Positions 45,613 to 54,317 of a stretch of DNA of 64,000 nucleotides are shown here, piece by piece. A program made the translations under genes and the position numbers. This DNA is from MR-S7 sp000400995 (GTDB lineage: Bacteria > Pseudomonadota > Gammaproteobacteria > Burkholderiales > Burkholderiaceae_C): assembly GCF_045291395.1 (NCBI RefSeq), contig NZ_CP152342.1, positions 4,216,001 to 4,280,000 of the forward strand, given 5' to 3'. Numbering within the stretch: the first letter of the stretch is position 1; every line of letters starts with the position of its first letter. The notes below the pieces were generated by a model, which was not told where the DNA came from, did no database searches, and was given only the letters and a program-made list of their open reading frames with translations.

Positions 45613-46608
45613 ATGCACCGCCCCCTCATCCCCGCCCTGCCCCGCCGCGCCTTGCTGTGCGCCGCCACCGCCGCGCTGCTGGGCGCCGCCGGCCCGCTGG
45701 CCGCGCAGGACGCCTTTCCCTCCAAGCCGATCCGCTTCATCGTGCCCTACGCGGCCGGCGGCACCACCGACCTGGTGGCGCGCACCGTGGGCGCGCGCAT
45801 GGCGCAGACGCTGGGCCAGCCCGTGCTCATCGACAACCGCGGCGGCGCGGGCGGCAACATCGGCATGGACGCGGTGGCCAAGGCCGCGCCCGACGGCTAC
45901 ACCGTCGGCATGGGCGCCATCTCCACCAACGCGCTGAATCCGCACATCTACAAGAAGGTGCCGTTCGACCCGCGCAAGGACTTCACGGCCATCGGCATGC
46001 TGGGCATGTCCACCATCGTGCTGGAAGTGGGCCCCGCCCTGCCCGTGAAGAACGTGGCCGAGCTGATCGCCCATGCGCGCAAGCACCCCGGCCTGCCCTA
46101 TTCCACGGCGGGTGCGGGCACGTCCATGCACCTGGCCGGCGTGCTGTTCGGGCAGATGAGCGGCACCGAGCTGACGCACGTGCCCTACAAGGGCAGCGCG
46201 CCGCTGATCACCGACCTGATCGCGGGCCAGGTGCCCGTGGCGTTCGACAACCTGCCCGCGTCGCTGCCGCACATCCAGGCGGGCAAGCTCAAGGCGCTGG
46301 CCGTGGCGGGCTCGCAGCGCTCGCCCGCGCTGCCGGACGTGCCCACGCTGGCCGAGGCCGGCCTGGCCGGCTATGCGGTGGAGCCGTGGTTCGGCGTGTA
46401 CGGCCCCGCCGGCATGCCGCCGGCCGTGGCGCAGCGGCTGGAGAAGGCGCTGCAGGAGGCGCTGGCCGAGCCGGCCGTGAAGGACAAGCTGCTGGCCGCG
46501 GGCTTCACGCCGCGCAGTTCCACGGCGGCCGAGTTCGAGGCGCTGACCCAACGCGAGTACCAGCGCCTGGGCCAGGTGGCCCAGGGCGCCCGCATGACCG
46601 CCGACTGA
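45613..46608 (+). CDS. Bug-family (TctC-like) periplasmic substrate-binding protein
   Basis: A 331-residue orphan receptor. A signal peptide ends near GPLAAQ, followed by FPSKPIRFIVPYAAGGTTDLVAR, LIDNRGGAGGN and THVPYKGSAP. AGGAGA precedes the ATG. It is divergent from an IclR gene and followed after 10 bases by fumarylacetoacetase, which suggests uptake of an aromatic or dicarboxylic compound degraded to fumarate-releasing products. Confidence 0.92.
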   Translation: MHRPLIPALPRRALLCAATAALLGAAGPLAAQDAFPSKPIRFIVPYAAGGTTDLVARTVGARMAQTLGQPVLIDNRGGAGGNIGMDAVAKAAPDGYTVGMGAISTNALNPHIYKKVPFDPRKDFTAIGMLGMSTIVLEVGPALPVKNVAELIAHARKHPGLPYSTAGAGTSMHLAGVLFGQMSGTELTHVPYKGSAPLITDLIAGQVPVAFDNLPASLPHIQAGKLKALAVAGSQRSPALPDVPTLAEAGLAGYAVEPWFGVYGPAGMPPAVAQRLEKALQEALAEPAVKDKLLAAGFTPRSSTAAEFEALTQREYQRLGQVAQGARMTAD

Positions 46609-46618
46609 CGCCGCAGCC

Positions 46619-47884
46619 ATGACCTTGCATACCGACGCCACCCACGATCCCGCCCTGCGCAGCTGGGTCGATTCCGCCAACGTGGCTGGCTGCGACTTCC
46701 CGATCCAGAACCTGCCGTTTGGGCGCTTTCGCGCCGCGGACGGCGGCGCGCGGATCGGCGTGGCGATCGGCGACCAGATCCTCGACCTGCGCGCCGCCGG
46801 ACTCGCCGGCAGCGACGACATGAACGCGCTCATGGCCATGCCGCCCGCGCAGCGCCGGGCGCTGCGCGAACGCATCTCGCAGGGCCTGGCCGCGGGCAGC
46901 GCACAGCAAAGCGCCTGGGCCTCCGCACTGATACCCCAGGCGCAGGCCGAGATGCTGCTGCCCTGCCGCATCGGCGACTACACCGACTTCTACACCAGCG
47001 TGCACCACGCCACCAACGTGGGCCGGCAGTTCCGCCCGGACAACCCGCTGCTGCCCAACTACAAGTGGGTGCCCATCGGCTACCACGGCCGCGCCTCGTC
47101 CATCGGCGTGAGCGGCGCCCGGGTGAAGCGCCCCATGGGCCAGCGCAAGGCGGCCGATGCGGCCGCTCCCGTGCTCGCACCCTGCGAGCGGCTGGACTAC
47201 GAGCTGGAGCTGGGCTGGTTCATCGGCCAGGGCAACGCGCAGGGCGCGCCCATCGCCATGGGCGAGGCCGAGCAGCACCTGTTCGGCGTGGCGCTGTTCA
47301 ACGACTGGAGCGCACGCGACATCCAGGGCTGGGAATACCAGCCGCTGGGCCCGTTCCTGTCGAAGAACTTCGCCAGCACGCTTTCGCCCTGGGTGGTGAC
47401 CATGGAGGCGCTCGCGCCGTTCCGCGCGCCGTTCGCGCGGCCCGAGGGCGACCCGCAGCCGCTGCCCTACCTGGACTCGGCGGAAAACCGCGCGCACGGC
47501 GCGTTCTCGATCACGCTGGAGGTGCTGCTGCAGACCGCACGCATGCGCGCCGAAGGCATCGCGCCCGTCGTGCTGTCGCGCACCGACACCACGCGCGCCG
47601 CGTACTGGACGCCCGCGCAGCTCGTGGCGCACCACACGGTGAACGGCTGCAACCTGCAGAGCGGCGACCTGTTCGGCTCGGGCACGCTCTCCGGGCCCGG
47701 CGCGACGGAAGCCGGCTCGCTGCTGGAGCTGGCCGCAGCGGGCCAGCGGCCCGTGCCGCTGCCCACGGGCGAGCGGCGCAGCTTCCTCGAAGACGGCGAC
47801 ACGCTCACGCTGCGCGGCTGGTGCGCGCGCGCGGGCGCGGTGCGCATCGGACTGGGCGAGGCGAGCGGCACGGTGGTCGGCTGA
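46619..47884 (+). CDS. fahA: Fumarylacetoacetase
   Basis: A 421-residue FAH splitting fumarylacetoacetate to fumarate and acetoacetate in tyrosine/homogentisate catabolism. The N-terminal FAH_N domain has FPIQNLPFGRF. The catalytic domain has YTDFYTSVHHATNVG (metal Asp and catalytic His), YHGRASSI, ELELGWFIG, FNDWSARDIQ and SKNFASTLSPW. Full length. Neither hmgA nor maiA is adjacent; a beta-class GST lies upstream in a different unit. The operon with a Bug receptor and IclR control is unusual for this gene. Confidence 0.94.
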   Translation: MTLHTDATHDPALRSWVDSANVAGCDFPIQNLPFGRFRAADGGARIGVAIGDQILDLRAAGLAGSDDMNALMAMPPAQRRALRERISQGLAAGSAQQSAWASALIPQAQAEMLLPCRIGDYTDFYTSVHHATNVGRQFRPDNPLLPNYKWVPIGYHGRASSIGVSGARVKRPMGQRKAADAAAPVLAPCERLDYELELGWFIGQGNAQGAPIAMGEAEQHLFGVALFNDWSARDIQGWEYQPLGPFLSKNFASTLSPWVVTMEALAPFRAPFARPEGDPQPLPYLDSAENRAHGAFSITLEVLLQTARMRAEGIAPVVLSRTDTTRAAYWTPAQLVAHHTVNGCNLQSGDLFGSGTLSGPGATEAGSLLELAAAGQRPVPLPTGERRSFLEDGDTLTLRGWCARAGAVRIGLGEASGTVVG

Positions 47885-47898
47885 CGCCAGACGAAAAA

Positions 47899-47949
47899 AG
47901 GCCGGAGCCCCCCGCAAAAGCTCCGGCCTGAAGGGCCCGCGAACGGGCC
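47899..47949. terminator. Bidirectional terminator between fahA and cytochrome c peroxidase genes
   Basis: Hairpin 1: AGGCCGGAGC (47899-47908) pairs with GCTCCGGCCT (47920-47929), flanked by an A-run at 47893-47898 that is a U-tract for the minus strand. Hairpin 2: GGCCCG/CGGGCC (47934-47949) followed by GTCTTT on the plus strand. It lies between two convergent genes. Confidence 0.8.
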
Positions 47950-47968
47950 GTCTTTAGTTGTTGTGGCG

Positions 47969-48988
47969 TCAGTCGAACGGCTGGGGCCGCTTGGTCTTGT
48001 CGCTGGAGGGCGGCAGGATCGGCATCGCGATCTGGGGCTGGTCGCCCGTCAGCGTCTTCAGGAACGCGACGATGTCGGCGTTCTCCTGGTCGGTGAACTT
48101 CTTGCCGAGCTGGATGCGGCCCATGGTGTCCACGGCCTGGGCCAGGGTGTCGGCGGCGCCGTCGTGGAAGTAGGGATAGGTCAGCTCCACGTTGCGCAGC
48201 GTCGGCACCTTGAAGTTGAAGCGCTCGGCGTCGTTGCCGGTGACGGCGGAGCGGCCTTCGGCCGGGTTGTCGGTCTTGTAGGCCTCGACCAGGCCCATCT
48301 TCTGGAACGAGGTGCCGCCCAGGTTGGGGCCGTTGTGGCAGGCGACGCAGCCGGAGCCCTTGAACAGCTCGTAGCCGCGCAGCTCCTGCGCCGTGATGGC
48401 CTTCTTGTCGCCCTTGAGCCACTTGTCGAAGCGCGAGTTGGGCGTGACCAGTGTCTCCTCGAACGCGGCGATGGCGGAGGTCACCTCGTCGATGGTGAGC
48501 TTGTCGTGGCCGAAGACCTTCTTGAACTCATGCACGTACTGCGGGATGGAGCGCAGCATGTCCACCGCGAGGTCGTGCGAGAAAGCCATCTCGCCCGGAT
48601 TGGCGATGGGGCCGCCGGCCTGTTCCTTCAGGTCCTTGGCGCGGCCGTCCCAGAACTGGGCCACGTTCAGGCTGGAGTTGAGCACCGTGGGCGAGTTGAT
48701 CGGGCCCTTCTGCCACTTGTCACCGATGGAGGTCTTGAGGTTGTCGGAGCCGCCCATGCTAAGGTTGTGGCAGGAGTTGCACGAGATGAAGCCCGAGCGC
48801 GACAGGCGCGGGTCGAACCACAGCTTCTTGCCCAGCTCGACCTTGGCGGGCTCGGTCACCTTGGGCACCGCGATGGGCTGCACGGGCTCCTGCGCACGCG
48901 CGGGAGCCGCTGCCAGTAGCGCGGCCATGGACACCGCGCCCAGCACGAACCGTGCGGCGTGGCGGAGGGAGGGGGACTTGTGTTTCAT
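47969..48988 (-). CDS. Di-haem cytochrome c peroxidase
   Basis: A 339-residue periplasmic peroxidase reducing hydrogen peroxide with electrons from c-type cytochromes. A signal peptide (VSMAALLAAAPARAQ) is followed by two CxxCH haem sites: CNSCH (70-74) and CVACH (214-218), with FDPRLSRSG and VPTLRNVELTYPYFHDG. The ATG at 48988 follows GGAG; an ATG 12 bases upstream is less well placed. It is followed by a strong terminator. The upstream gap 48989-49147 is AT-richer and holds the promoter; I saw no clear FNR or OxyR site. Confidence 0.93.
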   Translation of the reverse strand: MKHKSPSLRHAARFVLGAVSMAALLAAAPARAQEPVQPIAVPKVTEPAKVELGKKLWFDPRLSRSGFISCNSCHNLSMGGSDNLKTSIGDKWQKGPINSPTVLNSSLNVAQFWDGRAKDLKEQAGGPIANPGEMAFSHDLAVDMLRSIPQYVHEFKKVFGHDKLTIDEVTSAIAAFEETLVTPNSRFDKWLKGDKKAITAQELRGYELFKGSGCVACHNGPNLGGTSFQKMGLVEAYKTDNPAEGRSAVTGNDAERFNFKVPTLRNVELTYPYFHDGAADTLAQAVDTMGRIQLGKKFTDQENADIVAFLKTLTGDQPQIAMPILPPSSDKTKRPQPFD

Positions 48989-49147
48989 AGGGGACTCCAC
49001 TTCTTTCTTTGTCGCAAACCGTGTCTATGCGCTGTGGATCCCATTCTTCGGGAAGGCGCTGCCCTGCTTCTTGATGCAGAGCAACCCCAAAGACATTTTC
49101 GGCAAAATGGTTATTGATTCCGCCAGGCGAAAAGCCGGCCGGCGCGC

Positions 49148-49948
49148 TCAGCGGTCGCGCAGCAGGTGCACGGCGTGCGGCAGGGAGCGGGCCTCGGGTA
49201 CGAAGTGGTCCAGCCCCGCGCCCAGAACCACGGCGCAGAGCAGCGCACCCAGCAGGGGCTTCCAGGTCAGGCGCACGGCGGCGGCGAGCCAGCCCGCGCG
49301 CTCGGCGCCCATCACCGCGCGCGCCGCCGCGACAGAGAAGGCCAGCTCCACCGCGACGGCCATCAGCACCTCGGAGCCAAAATAGGCCCAGGCCAGCGCG
49401 CCGGCGCCGAACAGCACCGCCGCGCCCAGCAGGAAGATGGCCACCACGGGCACGACCACCACCGCGCCTTCGTCGGCGCTGCCCGCGGCCTCCAGCGCGC
49501 CCGAGGCGGCATCGCCCAGGCCGCCATCGGCCATGCCCCAATCGCCGCTGGCACCGCCGCCCGCGTAGTCGCCGCCCCCACCGCTGCGGGGCGCGGCCGG
49601 GCCGCCGCCGCGGCCCGAGGGCCAGCCCACGTCGGGCAGCAGGTCGGCGCCGTCGAGCGTGCCGCTGTCCTTGCGGGCGGGCCGCAGCAGCCACGCGGCC
49701 CACAGGCGCAGCACCAGCAGGTAGGCGAGGTAGCCCACGCCCAGCGTGGCCAGGTAGCGCAGCGCCAGGGACTGCACGCCCAGCAGCATCTGCGCGTGCG
49801 ACACGGCCCACATCACGGCCAGCGTCAGGCTGCCGATGCACCAGCCATGCAGGCGCAGGCGGTGGCGCTGCTGCAGGCTGTCCTGCAGCACACGCCGGGG
49901 CGCACGCATGCGGCGCCAGGTGGAGCCTTGGCCGCGCGGGCGCGCCAT
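49148..49948 (-). CDS. Hypothetical multi-TM protein with Gly-rich loop
   Basis: A 266-residue protein with a basic N-terminus, two TM helices (about 35-80), a long Gly/Asp-rich loop (about 95-155: GRGGGPAAPRSGGGGDYAGG) and three further TM helices. The C-terminus ends HLLRDR. It is not recognised as a characterised family. The start is one base from the alr stop, so it is probably co-transcribed with alanine racemase. An envelope role is possible but not shown. Confidence 0.75.
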   Translation of the reverse strand: MARPRGQGSTWRRMRAPRRVLQDSLQQRHRLRLHGWCIGSLTLAVMWAVSHAQMLLGVQSLALRYLATLGVGYLAYLLVLRLWAAWLLRPARKDSGTLDGADLLPDVGWPSGRGGGPAAPRSGGGGDYAGGGASGDWGMADGGLGDAASGALEAAGSADEGAVVVVPVVAIFLLGAAVLFGAGALAWAYFGSEVLMAVAVELAFSVAAARAVMGAERAGWLAAAVRLTWKPLLGALLCAVVLGAGLDHFVPEARSLPHAVHLLRDR

Positions 49949-49949
49949 A

Positions 49950-51047
49950 TCAGTCCAGGGCAGCGACTGGCACGCGCGGCGCGAGCGCGCACATCAGCTC
50001 GTAGCCGATGGTGCCGCCCGCCTGCGCCACTTCGTCGATGGGCAGCACGGCGCCGCTGCCCGCACGGCCCCAGAGCGTGACCTCTGCGCCGATGCCGGCC
50101 TGGGGCACGGGCGTCAGGTCCACGGCGAGCATGTCCATGCTCACGCGGCCCACGGTGCGCGTGCGCACGCCCTCCACCAGCACGGGCGTGCCGGTGGGGC
50201 AATGGCGCGGGTACCCATCGGCGTAGCCGCAGGCGACGACGCCGAGGGTGAGGGGCCCTTCGGCCGTGAAGCGCGATCCGTAGCCCACCGTGTCGCCCGC
50301 CTGCAGTTGCTGCACGCCGATGAGGCGCGAGGCCAGCGTCATCGTGGGCTGCAGCTCCCAGTCGGCGGCGGTGCGCTCGGGGTGGTCGGGCGCGCCGCCG
50401 TAGAGCACGATGCCGGCGCGCACCCAGTCCAGGCGCACATCGGCCTCGCCGCCATGGCGCAGGATGGCGGCACTGTTGGAGATGCTGCGCTCGCCCGGCA
50501 GGTCCTGCGTGGCGCGGTGGAAGGCCTGCACCTGGTGGGCGATGCCGCGGGCGCCGTCGGCGTCGCTGAAGTGGGTCATGAACGAGATCTCGTCCACCTG
50601 CGGCAGCGCGTTCAGGCGCGCCCATGCGGCGCGGTAGCGCTCGGGCTTGAAGCCCAGGCGGTTCATGCCGGAGTTCATCTTGAGGAACACACGGTGCGGC
50701 ACCTGCGTCTTGTGCGCGGCCAGCCAGTCGATCTGCGCGTCGCAGTGCACCGCATGCCACAGGCCCAGGCGCGAGCACAGCTCCAGGTCGCGCGGTTCGA
50801 ACACACCCTCCAGCAGCAGGATGGGACCGCGCCAGCCCAGGGCCCGTACGCGCTCGGCTTCGGCCAGGTCCAGCAGCGCGAAGCCGTCGGCCGCGCGCAG
50901 GCCCTCGAACGCGCGCTCGATGCCGTGGCCGTAGGCGTTGGCCTTGACCACGGCCCACACGCGCGCATCGGGCGCAGCACGGCGCGCACGCTCCAGGTTG
51001 TGGCGCAGCGCAGCGGTGTGGATGGTGGCGTGGATGGGGCGCGGCAT
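49950..51047 (-). CDS. alr: Alanine racemase
   Basis: A 365-residue PLP enzyme converting L- to D-alanine for peptidoglycan. PLP-Lys35 is in AVVKANAYGHG, and the opposite-face Tyr is in VGYGSRF (about 265). MNRLGFKP and DWVRAGIVLYGG are also conserved. The ATG at 51047 gives the standard length; a longer frame to 51149 is Arg-rich and unlikely. It is followed by a membrane protein gene and divergent from lplT. Confidence 0.94.
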   Translation of the reverse strand: MPRPIHATIHTAALRHNLERARRAAPDARVWAVVKANAYGHGIERAFEGLRAADGFALLDLAEAERVRALGWRGPILLLEGVFEPRDLELCSRLGLWHAVHCDAQIDWLAAHKTQVPHRVFLKMNSGMNRLGFKPERYRAAWARLNALPQVDEISFMTHFSDADGARGIAHQVQAFHRATQDLPGERSISNSAAILRHGGEADVRLDWVRAGIVLYGGAPDHPERTAADWELQPTMTLASRLIGVQQLQAGDTVGYGSRFTAEGPLTLGVVACGYADGYPRHCPTGTPVLVEGVRTRTVGRVSMDMLAVDLTPVPQAGIGAEVTLWGRAGSGAVLPIDEVAQAGGTIGYELMCALAPRVPVAALD

Positions 51048-51150
51048 GGGGGTGTTTCTACGGGGGCGAGGGGGGCCATTCTGGCATCGGCGCTGCGGAT
51101 ACGCGTGATATAACCGCCCGTCGCTCCTCGGAGTGTTTCGATTTTTCACA

Positions 51151-51173
51151 GTCCATCAGCCCCACTGATGGAC
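51151..51173 (+). promoter_or_regulatory. Stem-loop in the lplT leader
   Basis: GTCCATCAG pairs perfectly with CTGATGGAC across the loop CCCCA, ending 13 bases before the lplT ATG. No Shine-Dalgarno sequence is apparent between the hairpin and the start, so the structure may affect initiation. There is no U-tract, so it is not a standard terminator. Confidence 0.5.
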
Positions 51174-51186
51174 CCACAGCCATCCG

Positions 51187-52463
51187 ATGAAGCGCGGTTT
51201 CTACACCATCATGTCGGCGCAGTTCTTTAGCTCGCTGGCCGACAACGCCTTGTTCGTGACCGCGGTGGAGTTGCTGCGCACCAGCGGCGCAGCCGAATGG
51301 CAGCGCGCCGCCCTGGTGCCGATGTTCGCCCTGTTCTACGTGGTGCTGGCCCCCTGGGTGGGTGCGTTCGCCGACTCCGTGCCCAAGGGGCGGGTGATGT
51401 TCATCAGCAATGCCGTCAAGGTGGTGGGCTGCCTGATGATGCTGTTCGGCTCGCACCCTCTGCTGGCCTACGCGGTGGTGGGCCTGGGCGCGGCGGCCTA
51501 CTCGCCGGCCAAGTACGGCATCCTCACCGAGCTGCTGCCTGCGTCCCAGCTCGTCAAGGCCAACGGCTGGATCGAGGGGCTGACCATCACCTCCATCATC
51601 CTCGGCGTGCTGCTGGGCGGCCAGCTCGTGGCGCCGCACATCTCCAGCGTGCTGCTGGGCCTGGACGTGCCGGGCGTCGACCTGGGGATCGACCTGCCGG
51701 CCGAGGCGGCCATCATGGCCCTGGTGCCGATCTACGCGCTGGCGGCCTGGTTCAACCTGCGCATCCCGCTCACGGGCGTGGAAATGCGCCCCATGCCGAG
51801 CAACCCCGCCCTGCTGCTGCCCGACTTCTGGGCCTGCAACGGGCGCCTGTGGCGCGACAAGCTGGGGCAGATCTCGCTGTCCACCACCACGCTGTTCTGG
51901 GGCGCCTCGGGCAACCTGCGCTACATCGTGCTGGCCTGGAGCGCCGCGGCGCTGGGCTACAGCACCACGCAGGCCTCGGCCCTGGTGGGCGTGGTGGCCA
52001 TCGGCACGGCGGTCGGCGCGGTGCTGGCCTCCATGCGCATGCGGCTGGACGTGGCCACGCGCGTCATCCCGCTGGGCATCGCCATGGGGCTGCTGGTGAT
52101 GCTGATGAACTTCATCGGCAGCATCTGGCTGGCGATCCCCTTCCTGATCCTGCTGGGCGGACTGGGGGGTTTCTCGTGGTGCCCATGAACGCGCTGCTGC
52201 AGCACCGGGGCCACAACCTGATGGGCGCGGGCCGCTCCATCGCCGTGCAGAACTTCAACGAGCAGGCCGCCATTTTGGGCATGGGCGCGTTCTACAGCCT
52301 GTCCACCAAGTTCGGGCTGTCGGCCTTCGGCGCCATCACCGCGTTCGGCCTGGTCGTGGCCGGCGTGATGTGGGTCATCCAGCGCTGGCACGCCCACAAC
52401 CTGGTCCGCCACAGCGAGGAGGTGGCGCACCAGATCGCCATCGCCCGCCACGACCACCACTGA
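51187..52463 (+). pseudogene. lplT: Lysophospholipid transporter LplT, frameshifted in a G6 tract
   Basis: An MFS flippase moving lyso-phospholipids across the inner membrane, usually paired with an acyltransferase (Aas). Frame 1 (51187-52188) encodes MKRGFYTIMSAQFFSSLADNA and most TM helices. At the G6 run 52164-52169 it falls out of phase and stops at 52188. The rest (FLVVPMNALLQHRGHNLMGA to HQIAIARHDHH) continues in another frame to 52463. One extra G would restore about 425 residues. Acidovorax-like LplT proteins keep this C-terminus, so the break is real decay, slippage or sequencing error. No aas gene is adjacent. Confidence 0.88.
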
Positions 52464-52521
52464 AACTCCTGTTTTGATAGCTGACAGCGCTTGACCAGCA
52501 AGCGCTGGGGGCATATTTTTC
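52464..52521. repeat. Dispersed repeat between lplT and EamA transporter gene
   Basis: GTTTTGATAGCTGACAGCGC, then TTGACCAGCAAGCGCTGG and GGGCATATTTTTC. It fills the whole gap up to the next ATG at 52522. Confidence 0.75.
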
Positions 52522-53394
52522 ATGCAATCGCAGCTGCCCGTCCTCGCCCTGCTGTCCAATGCCTTCATCTGGGGGCTGGCCTGGTGGCCGTTCCGCGTCA
52601 TGCACGGCGCAGGGCTGCACCCGCTGTGGGCCACGGCAGTGATGTACTGCGGCGTGCTCGCCCTGCTGCTGGCGCTGCGCCCGGGCATCTGGCGGCAGGT
52701 TTGCGCGCACCCGGCCCTGTGGATGCTGGCACTGAGCTCGGGGCTGAACAACGTGGCGTTCAACTGGGCCATCACCATCGGCGACGTGGTGCGCGTGATC
52801 CTGCTGTTCTACCTCATGCCCGCCTGGGCCGTGCTGCTGGCCTGGCGCATCCTGGGCGAGCGGCCCACGCCGCAGGCGCTGGCACGGCTGCTGCTGGCCT
52901 TCGCCGGGGTGTTGCTGGTGCTGTGGCCCGCCGAGGGCGGCGTGCAGCGCCTGGGCGCCGCCCTGAGCCTGGCCGACGCGCTGGCGCTGCTGGGCGGCTT
53001 CATGTTCGCCCTCACCAACGTCCTGCTGCGCCGCATGCACGCGGTGCCGGGCCAGGCGCGCATGTTCACCATGTTCGGCGGCTGCATGCTGATGGCGCTG
53101 GCGGCCGCCGCTGCGGGCCACGCGCTGGGACAGGTGCCGGGGTTTCCGCCATTCGATGCCACCTGGGCCGGCGTGGCAGCGCTGCTGGCGCTGCTGCTCA
53201 TGGCGGGCAACTGGGCACTGCAGTTCGGCGCCGCCCGCCTGGCGGCGGGCACGACGGCGGTGGTCATGCTGTCGGAAGTGGTGTTCGCCAGCGGCTCCTC
53301 CATGCTGGCGGGTGCCGCGCAGCCCACGCTGCGCACCCTGCTCGGCGGCGTGCTGGTGATGGGCGCCGCGCTGCTGGCGGCGTTGCGCCGGTGA
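52522..53394 (+). CDS. EamA/DMT-family transporter
   Basis: A 290-residue protein of about ten TM helices in two EamA halves. The first contains NAFIWGLAWWPFRVMHGAGL; the second contains AAGTTAVVMLSEVVFASGSSM and ends GVLVMGAALLAALRR. Unlike the 21209 paralogue it has a second-half FALTNVLLRRMHAV segment. It probably exports small metabolites; the substrate is unknown. The promoter must lie within or before the repeat that directly precedes the start. Confidence 0.9.
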   Translation: MQSQLPVLALLSNAFIWGLAWWPFRVMHGAGLHPLWATAVMYCGVLALLLALRPGIWRQVCAHPALWMLALSSGLNNVAFNWAITIGDVVRVILLFYLMPAWAVLLAWRILGERPTPQALARLLLAFAGVLLVLWPAEGGVQRLGAALSLADALALLGGFMFALTNVLLRRMHAVPGQARMFTMFGGCMLMALAAAAAGHALGQVPGFPPFDATWAGVAALLALLLMAGNWALQFGAARLAAGTTAVVMLSEVVFASGSSMLAGAAQPTLRTLLGGVLVMGAALLAALRR

Positions 53395-53493
53395 GCCTCG
53401 CGCTGTAAGCCAACGCCGCGAATGACCGGCCCGGGGATGGACGGGCTGCACCCGGCCGCCTAAATTGGGGCATTCCCTTGCAGGAGCCTTCCC

Positions 53494-53768
53494 ATGCCGT
53501 CTTTTTCCCGTTGCCTCCCCGCCGCCCTGGCCTTGACCGCCGCAGCCTTGCTGAGCGCGTGCGACCGTACCAAGGACACCCCCACGCCCAGCCCGGCACC
53601 CGTGCCCGCGCCGGAGATGACCAGCCCGTCCACGTCCGCTCCCACGTCTGACAGCCATCCCTCCGAGCCCAGTCAGCCGTCCGCCGCCCCCGCCTCCACC
53701 TCGGCGCCGGCACCCGGCGAGGGGAGGGAGCCCCCGCGAACATCGACCTGTCCAAGGACTCGAAGTAG
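53494..53768 (+). CDS. Small Pro/Ser/Thr-rich lipoprotein, 3' end apparently frameshifted
   Basis: MPSFSRCLPAALALTAAALLSACD is a lipoprotein signal with lipobox LLSAC. The mature part is a low-complexity linker (TPSPAPVPAPEMTSPSTSAP). In the annotated frame the ORF runs to 54006 across the glutathione peroxidase gene, which is implausible. Adding one base in the G-rich run 53721-53728 gives a natural end, GAPANIDLSKDSK, with stop TAG at 53766-53768. I give that end. A short envelope lipoprotein of unknown role. Confidence 0.6.
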
Positions 53769-53828
53769 CCGGTCCAGCGGCGGGCCGCTGCGGCGTACCA
53801 TGGTGCCCGCCACAAACAGGAGACTTCC

Positions 53829-54317
53829 ATCCCCACCACCGCCCACGATTTCGAAGCCCAGACCATCGATGGCCGCACGGTGCCTCTGCGCGACTATGCC
53901 GGCCAAGTGCTGCTCATCGTCAACACCGCGAGCGCCTGCGGCTTCACGCCGCAGTTCGCCGGCCTGCAGGCGCTGCATGAACGCTATGCCGCGCGCGGGC
54001 TCGTAGTGCTCGGGTTTCCGTGCAACCAGTTCGGCCGCCAGGATCCGGGCAGCAACGCGGAGATCGCGGGCTTCTGCCAGCGCAACTACGGCGTGGACTT
54101 TCCCATGATGGCCAAGATCGACGTGAACGGCCCCGATGCCGCGCCGCTGTACCGCTGGCTCACGGCCGAAGCGCCCGGGCTGCTGGGCACCAAGGCCATC
54201 AAGTGGAACTTCACCAAGTTCCTGGTGGGGCGCGACGGCGAGGTGATCCGCCGCTACGCGCCGCAGGACAAGCCGGAGGCGCTCGCCCAGGACATCGAGG
54301 CGGCGCTGGCCGCCTGA
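53829..54317 (+). CDS. Glutathione peroxidase-family thiol peroxidase, apparent ATC start
   Basis: A thioredoxin-fold peroxidase (BtuE/Gpx type) of about 162 residues. NTASACGFTPQF holds the peroxidatic Cys37, GFPCNQFGRQDPGSN the Gln region and resolving Cys, and KWNFTKFLVG the Trp-Asn pair. Homology starts at PTTAHDFEAQTIDGRTVPL, so initiation should be at 53829, where the codon is ATC behind a perfect AGGAG. The first conventional start is GTG 53880, which would remove the first strand. Either an ATC start, a point mutation or a base-call error. Confidence 0.85.
   Translation: MPTTAHDFEAQTIDGRTVPLRDYAGQVLLIVNTASACGFTPQFAGLQALHERYAARGLVVLGFPCNQFGRQDPGSNAEIAGFCQRNYGVDFPMMAKIDVNGPDAAPLYRWLTAEAPGLLGTKAIKWNFTKFLVGRDGEVIRRYAPQDKPEALAQDIEAALAA

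Noticed and set aside
53494..54006. The full 170-codon frame as one lipoprotein
   Set aside because: Its 3' half is an out-of-frame reading of the glutathione peroxidase gene; a one-base correction gives a more natural stop at 53766.
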